Positions 50,555 through 60,099 of a stretch of DNA of 64,000 bases are shown in pieces (within the stretch, counting starts at the first letter, position 1; the number at the start of each line of letters is the position of its first letter). The DNA lies in the NCBI RefSeq assembly GCF_029323795.1, contig NZ_CP119758.1, positions 2,666,001-2,730,000 of the forward strand, written 5' to 3'. This stretch comes from Zobellia alginiliquefaciens (GTDB taxonomy: Bacteria; Bacteroidota; Bacteroidia; Flavobacteriales; Flavobacteriaceae). The notes beneath the pieces were generated by a model, which worked only from the letters and a program-made list of their open reading frames with translations, was not told the origin of the DNA and ran no database searches. Both the position numbers and the translations under genes were made by a program.

Positions 50555-51592
50555 ATGACAAAAAGCAAAATAATGCGAATACTCCGAATAGTATTTATTC
50601 TGGCAAGTATCGGCTCTTTGTATTTTGTACCATGGGTTTTGGTAAAGGCGTGGATATTGCCACTGCCGGATACTGTTCAGGAACAAGTAGATGAAGCCAT
50701 TAGTCATGGTTTTGACGGCATGATTGTTTATGTAGACGAAGCAAATAGGCCACCGGCTTATTATGCAGGTGGGTGGAAAAACAGGGAAGATAAGATACCT
50801 GCCGACCCCAAATCCTTGTTTAAAATTGCGAGTATCAGTAAGCTCTACGTAGCAGTGGCTATCACTAAACTGGTTCATGATAAACGTCTGTCTTTAGATG
50901 AATCACTTCTTGACTATTTTCCAGAACTCGAAGGAAGAATTGAAAACGCAGAAAAAATCACTTTAAAATTAATGGTGCAACATCGGAGTGGTATTCCCAA
51001 CTTCACTGATAATCCCGCATATTGGAAAGACGAGCAGGAAAACGGGAAGAGAGCCATTGAATTTGCTATTGATTTACCGGCTAGCTTTAAACCAGACGAA
51101 GGTTATGAATATTCAAACACCAATTATTTATTGCTTCGTCAGATTATTGAAGAAGTAGTGGGTTACAGTCATGAACAATATATAAAGGAGGAAATATTGA
51201 TGCCCCTTCAACTAAGCAACACCTTCTTTTCGCTTAGTGAAGTGAATATAGATGATGTAATGAGTGGTTATTATGTAGGTGAGGATGAGGATTTTAAGAC
51301 CAATGAAAACGGAATGTTAGCTACAGCAGAGGATGTGGGAGTCTTCTTAAGAGCATTAAATGATGGCTCTGTGTTTGATGAAGGGGAGCAAGAAATTTAT
51401 TCTTCCATATACGTCTATGAACACGGTGGTTTGGTTCCCGGTTATCAGAGTCTTGCAGAATATCATGAGGACATAGATACCGTGGTGGTTCAATTTATTA
51501 ATACAACAGATTTTCAAGGGTATGAGTGGAATCTATCTGAAATTACAATCAACCGTATTGTAAAAATATTGAGAAATAAAAAAGGCAAATAG
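50555..51592 (+). CDS. Beta-lactamase-fold serine hydrolase
   Basis: This protein of about 345 residues from ATG 50555 (50573 is also possible) has one N-terminal membrane helix. Motif 1 of the penicillin-binding-protein / class C fold is S-x-x-K in I-A-S-I-S-K, motif 2 is Y-S-N in Y-E-Y-S-N-T-N, and motif 3 is H-G-G, near residue 290. Such enzymes are esterases, peptidases or transpeptidases; the specific substrate is not predictable. The TTG at 50528 is unlikely. It sits 53 bp past a palindrome and 22 bp before an alpha/beta hydrolase gene. Confidence 0.87.
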   Translation: MTKSKIMRILRIVFILASIGSLYFVPWVLVKAWILPLPDTVQEQVDEAISHGFDGMIVYVDEANRPPAYYAGGWKNREDKIPADPKSLFKIASISKLYVAVAITKLVHDKRLSLDESLLDYFPELEGRIENAEKITLKLMVQHRSGIPNFTDNPAYWKDEQENGKRAIEFAIDLPASFKPDEGYEYSNTNYLLLRQIIEEVVGYSHEQYIKEEILMPLQLSNTFFSLSEVNIDDVMSGYYVGEDEDFKTNENGMLATAEDVGVFLRALNDGSVFDEGEQEIYSSIYVYEHGGLVPGYQSLAEYHEDIDTVVVQFINTTDFQGYEWNLSEITINRIVKILRNKKGK

Positions 51593-51614
51593 AAATCAAT
51601 AAGAGATCAAAACA

Positions 51615-52472
51615 ATGAAGCGGCTTTTTAAAACAGAGGTAGGGAAGAAGGAGGTTTTAAGTCTGTATGACCAAAAATTGAACGAACTAAATATTGAATT
51701 TGAATGCTTGGATATTGATACCAGTTTTGGACGGACCAATGTTATAACAACTGGGGTTTCTACAAATCCACCCATTATATTGATTCATGGCTCTAACGGT
51801 TGTGCACCCATTGCGCTTGACACATATCCTGCTTTAAGGAAGAATTTTAAAGTGTATGCGGTTGATGTTTTAGCGCAACCAAACCGCAGTGCAGAAACAA
51901 GAATGAGTATGAAAGATGATTCTTATGGGCGATGGATGAACGAAATAATAACAGCTCTAAAGATTAATAATGTTACTCTAGCCGGGTTTTCTTTAGGAGG
52001 ATTGATCATATTGAAAACCCTTGAATTTAATGAAAGTAAGATCAAGGAGGTGTATCTGGCTGCACCCGCTTACATTGTAAATGGCAACCCATTGAAAACA
52101 TTATTTAAAATCTTTATTCCAATGAAGCGGTTTATGAAAACGGAAAAAGAGAAATATGTGGAAAAATTTTTAGCGGAACTTTTTACGGAACGTGATGAGT
52201 TTGCAATCAAATATTTGTCAAAAGTATTCGTGCATTTTAAAATGGACTTTACGCCTGTACCTGTAATAAGTGAGGTTGCAGCTAAATCTATTAAAACACC
52301 AATAACCCTGTTTGCAGCTCAGAACGACACAATTTTTCCTGGTGTAAAGATGATTAAAAGAGCAAGAAAAATATTCCCTTCTTTAAAAAGTGTTCTAATG
52401 TTCGAAAATTCAAAACACGTTCAAAACAAAGCGCAGAATGAGCTGATTGAAAGTGCTATTCTGGAACAATAA
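51615..52472 (+). CDS. Cytoplasmic alpha/beta hydrolase
   Basis: This 285-residue protein without a signal peptide has L-I-H-G-S-N near residue 57, nucleophile Ser in A-G-F-S-L-G-G near 122, acid Asp in A-Q-N-D-T-I-F near 237 and His in N-S-K-H-V near 272. Substrate unknown. The gene starts 22 bp after the serine hydrolase gene, so the two are likely an operon. It resembles the lipase/esterase-like hydrolases commonly found with zinc-free alcohol dehydrogenases. Confidence 0.9.
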   Translation: MKRLFKTEVGKKEVLSLYDQKLNELNIEFECLDIDTSFGRTNVITTGVSTNPPIILIHGSNGCAPIALDTYPALRKNFKVYAVDVLAQPNRSAETRMSMKDDSYGRWMNEIITALKINNVTLAGFSLGGLIILKTLEFNESKIKEVYLAAPAYIVNGNPLKTLFKIFIPMKRFMKTEKEKYVEKFLAELFTERDEFAIKYLSKVFVHFKMDFTPVPVISEVAAKSIKTPITLFAAQNDTIFPGVKMIKRARKIFPSLKSVLMFENSKHVQNKAQNELIESAILEQ

Positions 52473-52746
52473 CACACAACACATTTACTAAATTTTGATT
52501 TCATCCTCTGTCTGCGGAAATGGATAGAATAACGGCTGCCTTGAGTTGAAAAACAGCCCATGTAGAGGCTCCTTACCTGTTTAAAACGGTTGATTTAATT
52601 CTCAATTAGTAAAAATTACAGAAACTACAAAAATTTATAACCCTGATTAAACTATTAAAATGGTAAAACTTATACTCATAGTAATAGCATTGGCACTAGA
52701 ATATTGGTTCCAATAGAAAATCAATAAGCTGATGCTCTTCAAATTA

Positions 52747-52768
52747 GTTCCGATTTTTAAACCCGAAC
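52747..52768. promoter_or_regulatory. Operator-like palindrome, copy 2
   Basis: The arms GTTCCGATTT (52747-52756) and AAACCCGAAC (52759-52768) have a 2-bp centre; 8 of 10 pairs match. It is nearly the same sequence as 50480-50501 and lies 22 bp before the -7 box of the dehydrogenase gene, a typical activator position. Confidence 0.7.
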
Positions 52769-52789
52769 GACAGGCTTGTAGCCAGCACC

Positions 52790-52797
52790 TACTTTTG
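52790..52797 (+). promoter_or_regulatory. -7 promoter element of the dehydrogenase gene
   Basis: TACTTTTG fits TAnnTTTG. Transcription would begin near 52804, after the ATG at 52802, so translation should start at the ATG at 52826. Confidence 0.55.
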
Positions 52798-52825
52798 GCG
52801 TATGAAAAGAATAACCAAAGAAACA

Positions 52826-53797
52826 ATGAGGGCAATTATAATAACGAAGTACGGTTCGCCGGAAGTACTTCAATTGCAGTACGTTCAAAACCCCATTCCT
52901 AAAGACAAAGAAGTTTTGGTACAGGTAAAAGCGGCTAGTGCAACTAGGGCCGATACCATGATGCGAAAAGGAAGCCCGTGGTTAGGAAGGCTTTTTATTG
53001 GTCTAACAAAACCAAAACACCCTATATCCGGCACCGGTTTTTCTGGTGTTGTGGAAGCCATTGGTAAAGACGTTACAGAATTTGAAGTGGGAGATGCCGT
53101 TTTTGGAGAGTCAATTTTTGGAGCGGGGACAAATGCGGAATATGTTTGCATTCAGGAAGACGGCGTACTCACTCTCAAACCCGAACAATTATCTCACAAA
53201 GAAGCGACTACTATTTGTGACGGCTATTTAACCTCTTGGAATTTCTTAAAAGGGATGGCAGAAGTAAAACCGGGCCAGTCCGTTTTAATAAATGGTGCTT
53301 CAGGAAGTCTTGGTACTGCGGCCGTGCAATTAGCAAAATATCTTGGAGCCGAGGTTACGGGTGTTTGTAGTGCCCAAAATGTAGAATTGGTTGGAGCTAT
53401 AGGAGCGGATAAAGTTATAGATTATAATAAAACAGATTTCACCAAAACAGGAAAGATGTATGATGTTGTTTTTGATACTGTGGGTAAATCAAAGTACTCG
53501 TATTGTAAAAAGGCACTTAGCTTCAAAGGCATTTATCTTTCCCCCGTATTGAGTTTCTCTTTGCTAGTTCGGGTAGTGTGGACGTCTATGTTCAGCTATA
53601 AAAAAGCAAAATTTTCGGCTACGGGAGCCAAGTCTATTCCGGCACTTCGGTTGCTCCTCAATGAACTTAAAGAACTTTGGGTATCCAACCAATTAAAACC
53701 AGTAATAGATAGGTATTATGCTTTAGAAGAAACAGGTAAAGCCCATGAATATATAGATATGGGACGTAAAAAAGGTAACGTAGTTATTCTTCTTTGA
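52826..53797 (+). CDS. Quinone-oxidoreductase-type NAD(P)-dependent dehydrogenase
   Basis: This medium-chain dehydrogenase of about 323 residues begins M-R-A-I-I-I-T-K-Y-G-S-P-E-V-L, the standard start for the family. That agrees with the promoter position in choosing 52826 over 52802. The GroES-like part has G-T-G-F-S-G-V-V-E near 70, and the Rossmann motif is N-G-A-S-G-S-L-G near 152, the A-x-x-G-x-x-G variant of quinone reductases. Zinc ligands are not evident. NADPH is likely. A palindrome identical in layout to the one at 50480 precedes it. Confidence 0.92.
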   Translation: MRAIIITKYGSPEVLQLQYVQNPIPKDKEVLVQVKAASATRADTMMRKGSPWLGRLFIGLTKPKHPISGTGFSGVVEAIGKDVTEFEVGDAVFGESIFGAGTNAEYVCIQEDGVLTLKPEQLSHKEATTICDGYLTSWNFLKGMAEVKPGQSVLINGASGSLGTAAVQLAKYLGAEVTGVCSAQNVELVGAIGADKVIDYNKTDFTKTGKMYDVVFDTVGKSKYSYCKKALSFKGIYLSPVLSFSLLVRVVWTSMFSYKKAKFSATGAKSIPALRLLLNELKELWVSNQLKPVIDRYYALEETGKAHEYIDMGRKKGNVVILL

Positions 53798-53838
53798 TTT
53801 TGCTAAAATTATTCATCAATCAATCAACCTTCAAAAAA

Positions 53839-53871
53839 AACAAGAGCTAAAATTTTTTTTAGCCCTTGTTT
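53839..53871. terminator. Bidirectional terminator
   Basis: The arms AACAAGAGCTAAAA and TTTTAGCCCTTGTT match at 13 of 14 positions, with T/A-rich flanks. It separates the dehydrogenase gene from the convergent ABC operon. Confidence 0.8.
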
Positions 53872-53874
53872 CCA

Positions 53875-55215
53875 TTACAATTTCCGAAGATTTAATCCTG
53901 CTAAAATTCCAATAATAAATGTTATTAATAAAGTGGGCAGTAGCAGTTTTAACCAACTAAAGCTATAATCCTGCTCATAAAATTTAGCTTCATGCTTTTT
54001 CCAATCTACTGCATTAGCAGATTTATGGTCAAATATTTTGGTGTAAAAACCTTCGCGCAAATTTTTATGGAATTCGGTCAATGATTTCAAGAAGTCCAAA
54101 TGACTAAGCATATCGGTTCCCGCAAGACTATTAAAACTTAGTTGAGAATGCATTGTGGGCACAAAAAGTGCTATTTTTTCGCTTGCCGTATTTCGTAACA
54201 TAATTTTTTCGGTCATTTCGGCACTTGTCTCCTTTGCCGCAAAATCGCCCATGAATTGCATACCATAATACCAGATCCAACTGAATTCATCTTCCGGAAC
54301 AGGGTAGTTTTTGTATTGCGGGTAAGCTTTGATAAACTCCGTCATGGTTGCATCCTTTTCCAAATCCCACTTTTCATGGTAACCATCCCTTTGCTCTACC
54401 ATGGCATCTAAAGCTTCGGGCACTTGGTAGGCATTTATAACATAGTTGTTGACCAACGCCGGAATCAAAATGGTCAGTACCACCCAAATGGAAATTAAAG
54501 CCAAAGCATTAAAACTTGAATTCTTTAATAGGGTTACCATCCAAAAACATAAGGCACTCCAGAACATGACATACAAAACGCTCTGAATAAAAATTGCCCA
54601 AAAATTAGCGTTCATCGGAATTTGCAGCATCGCACTTGCCAAAAACATCAAGAAAATTAAAACAGCGAATACAAAGAGTATTCTCACCAATAATTTTTTG
54701 AATAAAAACTTTGCTTTTCCAGAGGTTTGAGCAGCCAATATTCGCCACGTACCCAGTTCTTTTTCTTCTGAATACAAATTGAAGGTCATGGCTATCAATA
54801 CCAGCGGAAACAAATAAATGATAACAAAACCTAGATCGAGATTGCCGGACATTAATAATGACGGGTTCTCAAAATCGGTGTCATATTTTTGTGCTTCCAA
54901 CCCTCTAATGGTTACCGCTTGCAATAACGGATTAACATCGCTCTGACCAATGGAAATTGCGTTTATATTTTGAGGTTTCTTTATGAGCGTAAAACGCAGG
55001 TAATATAAAAGCAAGCCTAAGTCTTCACTATGGTAATCCACGTTCTTTTTAATGCTTTCTTCTTGAAATACCTGTGCTGCAGCAATTGTCTTTTCCTGCT
55101 TTACCAAATATTGCTTTCCTATTAAAATACTTATTACCCCAACGGTCAATAACAGCACCAAACTGACCAAGAAAATTTTCGTCCTAAAAAATGATTTAAA
55201 TAATAAACTATACAT
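53875..55215 (-). CDS. ABC-2 permease, DUF3526 type (b)
   Basis: This 446-residue membrane protein has an N-terminal helix (about 12-32), a large periplasmic region (about 35-120), four to five helices (about 125-280), a second soluble region and a final helix. Y-S-E-E-K-E-L-G-T-W-R-I-L-A near 150 is the ABC-2/DUF3526 motif. It is the last gene of the operon, and its start abuts the stop of the preceding permease gene with no gap, so coupling is tight. The pair should form a heterodimer with the ATPase at 59162. Confidence 0.85.
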   Translation of the reverse strand: MYSLLFKSFFRTKIFLVSLVLLLTVGVISILIGKQYLVKQEKTIAAAQVFQEESIKKNVDYHSEDLGLLLYYLRFTLIKKPQNINAISIGQSDVNPLLQAVTIRGLEAQKYDTDFENPSLLMSGNLDLGFVIIYLFPLVLIAMTFNLYSEEKELGTWRILAAQTSGKAKFLFKKLLVRILFVFAVLIFLMFLASAMLQIPMNANFWAIFIQSVLYVMFWSALCFWMVTLLKNSSFNALALISIWVVLTILIPALVNNYVINAYQVPEALDAMVEQRDGYHEKWDLEKDATMTEFIKAYPQYKNYPVPEDEFSWIWYYGMQFMGDFAAKETSAEMTEKIMLRNTASEKIALFVPTMHSQLSFNSLAGTDMLSHLDFLKSLTEFHKNLREGFYTKIFDHKSANAVDWKKHEAKFYEQDYSFSWLKLLLPTLLITFIIGILAGLNLRKL

Positions 55216-56655
55216 CTATATGGCTTTTAGGTTAGTGGATAATCTTAACAGACCCAATATGGCTAGTCCTCCCCAAAGTACTAATGCCAATAAGGATATA
55301 AGCTCATTTTTAAAGACATCTGAAATGCTTAAAAAATGATACTCAAACGGAGGAAATTCTTTCCAATAATCACTAGATATAGTATTTGGACCTTCTTTTC
55401 CTTTATTCGGAATTAAATCCATCTGCAATTGATTCATATCTTGAGCTAATTTGAAGCGATAGGTTTCTGCCTCATCCTTAAAATGAAGAAAAGATTGAAA
55501 ATCGGTGCCTGAGAAAGCCATTGATAAGTTCTTGATTGCCGTATACGGATTTATAAATGCGGAGTACCGTTCTAGATTGTTCTGCTTTCCATACACTTCA
55601 TACAAATCCTCCTGATGTTTTAAATATATTTTAGTGCTCATTGCTTCACCTTGAGACATCACAAAACCACCATAATTAAAAGGAAGGTCTTCAACATTTT
55701 CTACGTTATGTACACGTAGTACGGAATCTTTCATGGCTTTGAAATGCGGATCATTAGGGTCATGACTATCTCCAATCTCAGCCAAATCGTGTTCCACTGC
55801 AGTTTCCATTTCTATTTTAGAAGGAGTAGGGTAAAGGTAGAACCCCATTGCTTGTAATGATTTTGGAACAATGATCACAAAAAGCAACCAGATGCCCAAT
55901 AGTTTTACCAATGCTCCTTTGGCTGTAGCACTAAAAGCCGAAACCAGAATAGTAATGGCACTCAAAATGCCAAAGAACAATAGATAAGCTACTAACAGTA
56001 CAACATATCTTAATAGACTATCGGTATGCATGCTATCGTGCGACTCAACCAAAACGAATAATAGAAGGACCAGAAATATAGCACCTAGAAAAACCAAGGA
56101 CAGACTCCATAAGCCCAGCCATTTTCCGAATACTATTTCTTTTCGTGTTATACCTTGCCCGATCAATAGCTTTAAAGTGCCATTTTCACGCTCTCTGGCA
56201 ATGGTACCAAATCCTAAATAGAAAATTAAAAGTGGTACAATTACTTTTAATAACATTGCCAGACTCACTTCGCCAAAACGCAACAAACCGGTAGACATAC
56301 TGGCTTCTGAAAAGTTGACGGTATTTTGTTTGTGAGCTTCCAAGAAAACGGCATTACCCACAAAGTTCTCCATTCCCATATCAAATACACTTAATACGTG
56401 TTTTAACCTTAGGGCAAAAGAGCCATAGTGTGCCATACGGTGCGGATGTTTATCAGGATTATTTTCCCAGCTTTCTTCTACTTCATCTTGAATTTCATCC
56501 CGTGTAAAATTCTGGTCATGATAATTCTCCCATCCACTATATGCAGAAAAAAGAAGTAGGCATAGCATTAAGGCAGAAGCGATCAACATGACCTTGGATC
56601 TAAAGGCATCTTGCCATAATTGGCGAGCCAATAATTGAATTACATTTTTCCTCAT
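55216..56655 (-). CDS. ABC-2 permease, DUF3526 type (a)
   Basis: This 479-residue membrane protein has the same layout as its downstream neighbour but diverged: N-terminal helix (about 21-41), soluble region with N-N-P-D-K-H-P-H-R-M-A-H-Y-G near 67-80, then helices around the motif A-R-E-R-E-N-G-T-L-K-L-L-I-G-Q-G near 160, and a final helix near 455. It follows the TonB receptor gene by 2 bp. DUF3526 pairs occur with NosF-like ATPases, often exporting or assembling envelope components. Confidence 0.85.
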   Translation of the reverse strand: MRKNVIQLLARQLWQDAFRSKVMLIASALMLCLLLFSAYSGWENYHDQNFTRDEIQDEVEESWENNPDKHPHRMAHYGSFALRLKHVLSVFDMGMENFVGNAVFLEAHKQNTVNFSEASMSTGLLRFGEVSLAMLLKVIVPLLIFYLGFGTIARERENGTLKLLIGQGITRKEIVFGKWLGLWSLSLVFLGAIFLVLLLFVLVESHDSMHTDSLLRYVVLLVAYLLFFGILSAITILVSAFSATAKGALVKLLGIWLLFVIIVPKSLQAMGFYLYPTPSKIEMETAVEHDLAEIGDSHDPNDPHFKAMKDSVLRVHNVENVEDLPFNYGGFVMSQGEAMSTKIYLKHQEDLYEVYGKQNNLERYSAFINPYTAIKNLSMAFSGTDFQSFLHFKDEAETYRFKLAQDMNQLQMDLIPNKGKEGPNTISSDYWKEFPPFEYHFLSISDVFKNELISLLALVLWGGLAILGLLRLSTNLKAI

Positions 56656-56657
56656 TC

Positions 56658-59156
56658 TTAAAACTTATACGTTGCGTTCAACAATACATTTCTTGGTGCG
56701 CCAGGTCCTAATCTTGATGGGTTTAGACCACCTAGCCAATACGTCTCATCGAATAAATTATTTAGCTTAAGGGTTAATTGCATACCTGTATTATTAGGCT
56801 TGTAATATACCGCTGCATCAAATACGGTATAGGAAGGTAATAATAGCCTATCTGTGTCGTACGTAGGGTTGTACCATGTATATCGTTCATCCATAAATTG
56901 AGCACCTAAACCGAAGCCGACTCCTTTTAAGGTTTCAGTCGTGAAATCATATCGCCCCCAAATATTACCATTGTGCTTTGGCGCTCCACCGATAGGTTCA
57001 CCGATGTACTCTTCTATGGCATCTTCTACAATTTCAGCATCTGCAAAACCGTAAGATGCGGTAAGCTGAAAGTTAGAGGATATATAACCGGAAATATCCA
57101 TCTCAAAACCTCTACTTCTTTGTTCTCCTCTGGTGGTCAAGTTTTCTAAGTCATACGTGTCACCCAATAAGATGTTCTTTTGGGTGATATTGAATATTGC
57201 CAGATTGGCAAATATTTTTCCGTTCAAAAATTCTCCTTTCGCTCCAAATTCCGTCAAGCTGCTTTCCAATGGGTCAAATCTGGCAGGTGAAGCGGCCCAA
57301 ACGAAACCTTCTGCAGATGGTGATAATGAAACGGTGTTTGAATGTGGTTGAAATCCTTCCAAGTAAGTGCCATACGCACTAATACTATTCGAAATTTCAT
57401 AGGTTAAACCAAATCTAGGCACTAAAGCATTGTTTTTAAACTCTTGTTCATTTCCCTTGTAATCGAAAATATCTGTAAACGTTTCATATCGCAGATTAAT
57501 TAATGCTGAAAATTTACCGACCTTAAACTGGTTTTGAATATAGATACCCCCTGAAGTATTCAAATTAGCCGGTATTGATAATTCCGAAAGATTATAATCA
57601 CTAACATCTCTGGCACCATTAAAAGGATTTTCCAAATTAAAATAAGCTGCAGCCGGTTTTGGTATGGTAATACCGTCAACAACAATTTGTTCAAAATTAT
57701 CAGCATTCTCTGGGTCAAAATTAGCCTGACCACCATCTACCGTTAAATATCTTCTAGCGCGTAAAAATCCGGCACCAATTTTTCTCTCCCAACGGGTAGC
57801 ATCGTAACCAACCAATATTTTGTTAGTTATCTTCTCCGTTTTAATGTCGTACGTAAAGTAAGTGCTAAAGTTATCTGTTTCCCAGTTTTGTTGACGTTCA
57901 TCATATCGCAGTCTTGCCAGGGTAGGTATCACGTTACCTTCAATATCGACTATGGAACCACCAACTCTGTGCTCGGCCATGTCCTCATCCCAAGTTTGTT
58001 TCATGAACTGGGCATTAAAACCTAAGTTATCGGTTAACTTTTTACTGAAGTTTGCCATGAAAATAAACTCTTTGTTCTTATAGTGATCGCTAGATGCACC
58101 TACGTTCATTGTAATTGGAGTACTATCTAAATCATACTCGCCATTAAAAGCACCAAAAATTGGCTGACCTCTATCTAAATTACCCACAGCATCACTGTAG
58201 ATTAACTCTACGTTTAAAGATGTGGTTTCATTAGGTATATAACTTAAGGAAGGCGAAAACAAAATGGCATTGTTATTTACTACATCTCTAAATGAATCTG
58301 CCTCTTGAATAGCTGCATTAAAACGATATAAAAGCGTTTTAGATTCGTTCAACGGACCGGTAAAATCTGCTGTAGCCCTAATAGTTGAAAAACTACCGGT
58401 AGTCAACGAAACTTCACTACGTTTTTCCTTTAAGGGTTTTTTGGTTACCATGTTTACCGTACCACCTGGATCAGCACTTGAGAACGTTACCGAAGACGGA
58501 CCTTTTATAACTTCAACCCGTTCTAAGTGCGAGGTAATAGGTTGCAGAAAATAGTATTGTCGTGTACGCATGCCGTTTAACACTTGTCCGTCATCACCTT
58601 GTGTAATACCACGAATATTATAATGATTATATAATCCAGTAACGGATACGTTACTTACCGTTTTTACGGCATCTGGCACTTGAAAAGCAAGTCGGTCTGC
58701 AATTAACTCCTTTGTTACCGACGTTATCGCTTGCGGCAATTCTTTATTGGCAATTGCCACTTTAGTCGCCGAGAACGAATAATCACTATTGTAATCTGTT
58801 CTTGCTCTACCAATAACTTCTACCGATTGTAATTGCTCTACACTCTCTTGAAGGCTGATGGTGCCCAAATCATACTCTTTCGATTGGTCGAATGATTTTT
58901 GAAAACTGAGCGATTTCATACCGATGTAACTTACGGTAATCTGATAGTTTCCCGCAGAAGCAAGGGCAAAATTGAAATTTCCGTTTTCCTCTGTAATTGT
59001 ACCTCCTTTTGTTCCTGAATTTTTATCGGAATAGGAGAGGGTTGCTCCAAAAATTGGGGCACCGTTGTTATCTGTAATTTTACCTTTTACTGAAATTTGG
59101 GCAAATGTTGTATTGCATACTAATAGCATCAGTATGACTTTTATATAGTTTTTCAT
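56658..59156 (-). CDS. TonB-dependent siderophore-type receptor with carboxypeptidase-like domain
   Basis: This 832-residue receptor has a signal peptide (ends near T-F-A-Q, 20) and a carboxypeptidase regulatory-like domain (about 22-100: V-K-G-K-I-T-D-N-N-G-A-P-I-F-G-A). The plug (about 125-240) shows siderophore-receptor features: L-P-Q-A-I-T-S-V-T, Y-N-I-R-G, V-I-K-G-P-S-S-V-T-F-S-S-A-D-P-G-G-T-V-N-M. The barrel ends Thr-Tyr-Lys-Phe. It lies inside an ABC operon, 5 bp after the ATPase and 2 bp before the first permease. The ligand is unknown; a metal chelate is the family norm. Confidence 0.92.
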   Translation of the reverse strand: MKNYIKVILMLLVCNTTFAQISVKGKITDNNGAPIFGATLSYSDKNSGTKGGTITEENGNFNFALASAGNYQITVSYIGMKSLSFQKSFDQSKEYDLGTISLQESVEQLQSVEVIGRARTDYNSDYSFSATKVAIANKELPQAITSVTKELIADRLAFQVPDAVKTVSNVSVTGLYNHYNIRGITQGDDGQVLNGMRTRQYYFLQPITSHLERVEVIKGPSSVTFSSADPGGTVNMVTKKPLKEKRSEVSLTTGSFSTIRATADFTGPLNESKTLLYRFNAAIQEADSFRDVVNNNAILFSPSLSYIPNETTSLNVELIYSDAVGNLDRGQPIFGAFNGEYDLDSTPITMNVGASSDHYKNKEFIFMANFSKKLTDNLGFNAQFMKQTWDEDMAEHRVGGSIVDIEGNVIPTLARLRYDERQQNWETDNFSTYFTYDIKTEKITNKILVGYDATRWERKIGAGFLRARRYLTVDGGQANFDPENADNFEQIVVDGITIPKPAAAYFNLENPFNGARDVSDYNLSELSIPANLNTSGGIYIQNQFKVGKFSALINLRYETFTDIFDYKGNEQEFKNNALVPRFGLTYEISNSISAYGTYLEGFQPHSNTVSLSPSAEGFVWAASPARFDPLESSLTEFGAKGEFLNGKIFANLAIFNITQKNILLGDTYDLENLTTRGEQRSRGFEMDISGYISSNFQLTASYGFADAEIVEDAIEEYIGEPIGGAPKHNGNIWGRYDFTTETLKGVGFGLGAQFMDERYTWYNPTYDTDRLLLPSYTVFDAAVYYKPNNTGMQLTLKLNNLFDETYWLGGLNPSRLGPGAPRNVLLNATYKF

Positions 59157-59161
59157 CTGTT

Positions 59162-59851
59162 TTAAATAGTTTCTAAGTAAAGTTGATTAAGTTCATTGGC
59201 ATTTATTTCACTTGCTTTAAGTTGTTGAGCCAGTACACCTTCTTTCATAATGCCTATAGTGGTTCCTAATTCAACAGCATTAAAAATATCATGTGTTGCC
59301 ATAAAAATAACCTTGCCCATAGCGGCAAGTTCTTTACATATTTTAGTGAATTCAGCTGTTGCTTTAGGATCAAGACCTGAAGTTGGCTCATCCATAAATA
59401 TTACTTCTGCGTTCTTGGCAAGGGCTACGGCAATTCCTACTTTTTGACGCATTCCTTTTGAATAGGAGGAAAGTCTTTTGTGTTGTGCATCTTTTTGCAA
59501 TCCTGTTTTACTTAAAAAAGATTCCAGCTCGGTCGTGGAATAGTTGAAGCCTGCCAAGCGACTAAAGAAATCTAAATTTTCTACACCGCTAAGGTTACCA
59601 TAAAGCTGTACTGTTTCTGGTATATAAGCGGTCAAAGTATTGGTATCATCTTTTCCAACCTCTTTATCGGCTATAAAAGCCTGACCGCCATCTTTATTAA
59701 TAAAACCTAAGAAAATGTTGATGGTAGTAGTTTTTCCTGCACCGTTCTGACCTAACAGACAAAATATCTCTCCTTTAGAGACTTCAAAGGAAACGTCTTT
59801 TAATGCAGCGTTTCCATTGTAAGACTTGGTTATATTTATTGCTCTAAGCAT
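59162..59851 (-). CDS. ABC transporter ATP-binding protein
   Basis: This 229-residue ATPase of the NosF/CcmA-like class has Walker A G-Q-N-G-A-G-K-T (34-41), the signature in L-S-S-Y-S-K-G-M-R-Q-K near 130, Walker B V-I-F-M-D-E-P-T near 150 and the switch His in T-H-D near 185. It is the first gene of a four-gene operon (ATPase, TonB receptor, two DUF3526 permeases). The gene order implies one function across both membranes, but whether it imports or exports is unclear. Confidence 0.93.
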   Translation of the reverse strand: MLRAINITKSYNGNAALKDVSFEVSKGEIFCLLGQNGAGKTTTINIFLGFINKDGGQAFIADKEVGKDDTNTLTAYIPETVQLYGNLSGVENLDFFSRLAGFNYSTTELESFLSKTGLQKDAQHKRLSSYSKGMRQKVGIAVALAKNAEVIFMDEPTSGLDPKATAEFTKICKELAAMGKVIFMATHDIFNAVELGTTIGIMKEGVLAQQLKASEINANELNQLYLETI

Positions 59852-60099
59852 GAGTGTTCTATGAATTTAAATTGATTGTATTTTTTGCGCATACGTATAT
59901 CTTGCTGTGTTTATTACAGTAAACAGAAGACGCATTGTTGTTGAAGAGTCACCCTAATAAAAGATGTGCCCATATTTTTCTAGGACTATATCAAAGTATT
60001 TGCACCTCTTTTCAATGAGAAATAAGGACTGCAAAAATTAGATAAAGTGCTTATAGGACGTACGCATCCTATGAACAGGATGGTAAAAAAAAATATGAG

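Larger units (their letters stand above)
52473..52801. other. Intergenic region with the second palindrome and a promoter
   Basis: It contains an 18-codon hydrophobic ORF at 52660-52716 without other support, the second copy of the 22-bp palindrome at 52747-52768, and a -7 box at 52790-52797 for the dehydrogenase gene. Nothing else stands out. Confidence 0.6.

Noticed and set aside
52660-52716. 18-codon hydrophobic ORF
   Set aside because: Too short and without motif, neighbour or repeat support.
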